This document shows positions 63,866 to 64,000 of a stretch of 64,000 nt of DNA, in pieces. Both the position numbers and the translations under genes were made by a program. Within the stretch, counting starts at the first letter, position 1. Every line of letters begins with the position of its first letter. The notes beneath the pieces were generated by a model. It ran no database searches. It had not been told where the DNA came from and saw only the letters and a list, made by a program, of their open reading frames with translations. The DNA comes from Campylobacter_A concisus_Y (lineage in GTDB: Bacteria > Campylobacterota > Campylobacteria > Campylobacterales > Campylobacteraceae): the NCBI RefSeq assembly GCF_902460415.1, contig NZ_CABPTY010000002.1, positions 481,342 through 545,341 of the forward strand, in the 5' to 3' direction.

Positions 63866-64000
63866 TTCTTGAGCGAGCGCTTTATGTACATTTATTGCAG
63901 TTTTTGCAAGGTTAGTGCTCCGCGCTTAAAAGCAAGAACCATAAACTCCAAAGATAGCTCTTGCTCACTTTTTCAAAATAGGGTAGATCAAATTTTAAGT
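63866..64000. other. Window-edge stretch with possible partial genes on either strand
   Basis: Two open frames run off the edge: plus strand ATG at 63884 (39 codons, starts MYIYCSFCKVS with CxxC) and minus strand ending at TAA 63914-63912 (tail FEKVSKSYLWSLWFLLLSAEH). They overlap, so at most one is real. The minus-strand frame, a hydrophobic tail, looks slightly more protein-like. No choice is made. Confidence 0.3.

Overview
The window is AT-rich epsilonproteobacterial DNA, almost certainly Campylobacter. The gene order valS-metN-metI-metQ and flgA-ubiX-coaD-tmk-hisS-speA, a split PAS/MCP energy-taxis pair and a Cts-type DNA-uptake operon all point there. The presence of MacAB, a TonB receptor with a trilactone esterase and this thiamine cluster suggests a C. 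concisus/C. curvus-like species rather than C. jejuni; that species-level guess is inference. A run of 256 Ns (24297-24552) shows that this is a draft assembly. No mobile element, CRISPR array or rRNA was seen, and no gene-free stretch exceeds 300 bases; the longest is the 257-base metI-metQ interval.

Layout. 1-13105: a plus-strand membrane-protein tail, then one long minus-strand run, murA-moeA-(tRNA-Gly)-flgA-ubiX-coaD-tmk-hisS-speA-aspC-thiS-thiF-thiG-thiH-thiE, with overlaps or gaps of a few bases. 13245-15336 (plus): NlpC/P60 lipoprotein, DUF455 ferritin-like protein, SixA phosphatase. 15346-17108 (minus): soluble chemotaxis transducer and PAS sensor. 17130-26689 (minus): natural-transformation / type II secretion-like operon (PilM-N, PilO-like, PilP-like, secretin, ExeA-like ATPase, TPR protein, exported protein, GspE, GspF). 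26749-31175 (minus): era, hslU, hslV, rplI, argG. 31379-34300 (plus): a broken TonB-dependent receptor and its intact esterase behind a candidate Fur box. 34334-36952 (plus): S4 protein, tsaE, lptB, rpoN. 36953-43046: small proteins, a J-domain protein, tRNA-Arg, murG-ftsW, murI, DedA. 43185-49334 (minus): valS-metN-metI, then a structured leader with a 19-codon ORF, then two metQ paralogs. 49455-56745 (minus): alpha-2-macroglobulin and pbpC. 56811-63865 (plus): Rep/UvrD helicase, macA, macB, outer-membrane factor, a hypothetical protein.

The most interesting non-genic structure is the metQ leader (44823-45044). A short ORF with a repeated Met-Cys codon pair is followed by competing inverted repeats and by a perfect 10-bp hairpin that buries the metQ ribosome-binding site. 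This looks like a leader-peptide or riboregulatory switch for methionine uptake. Second is flgA, whose signal peptide begins directly at the 3' end of tRNA-Gly with no canonical start codon downstream of the tRNA promoter.
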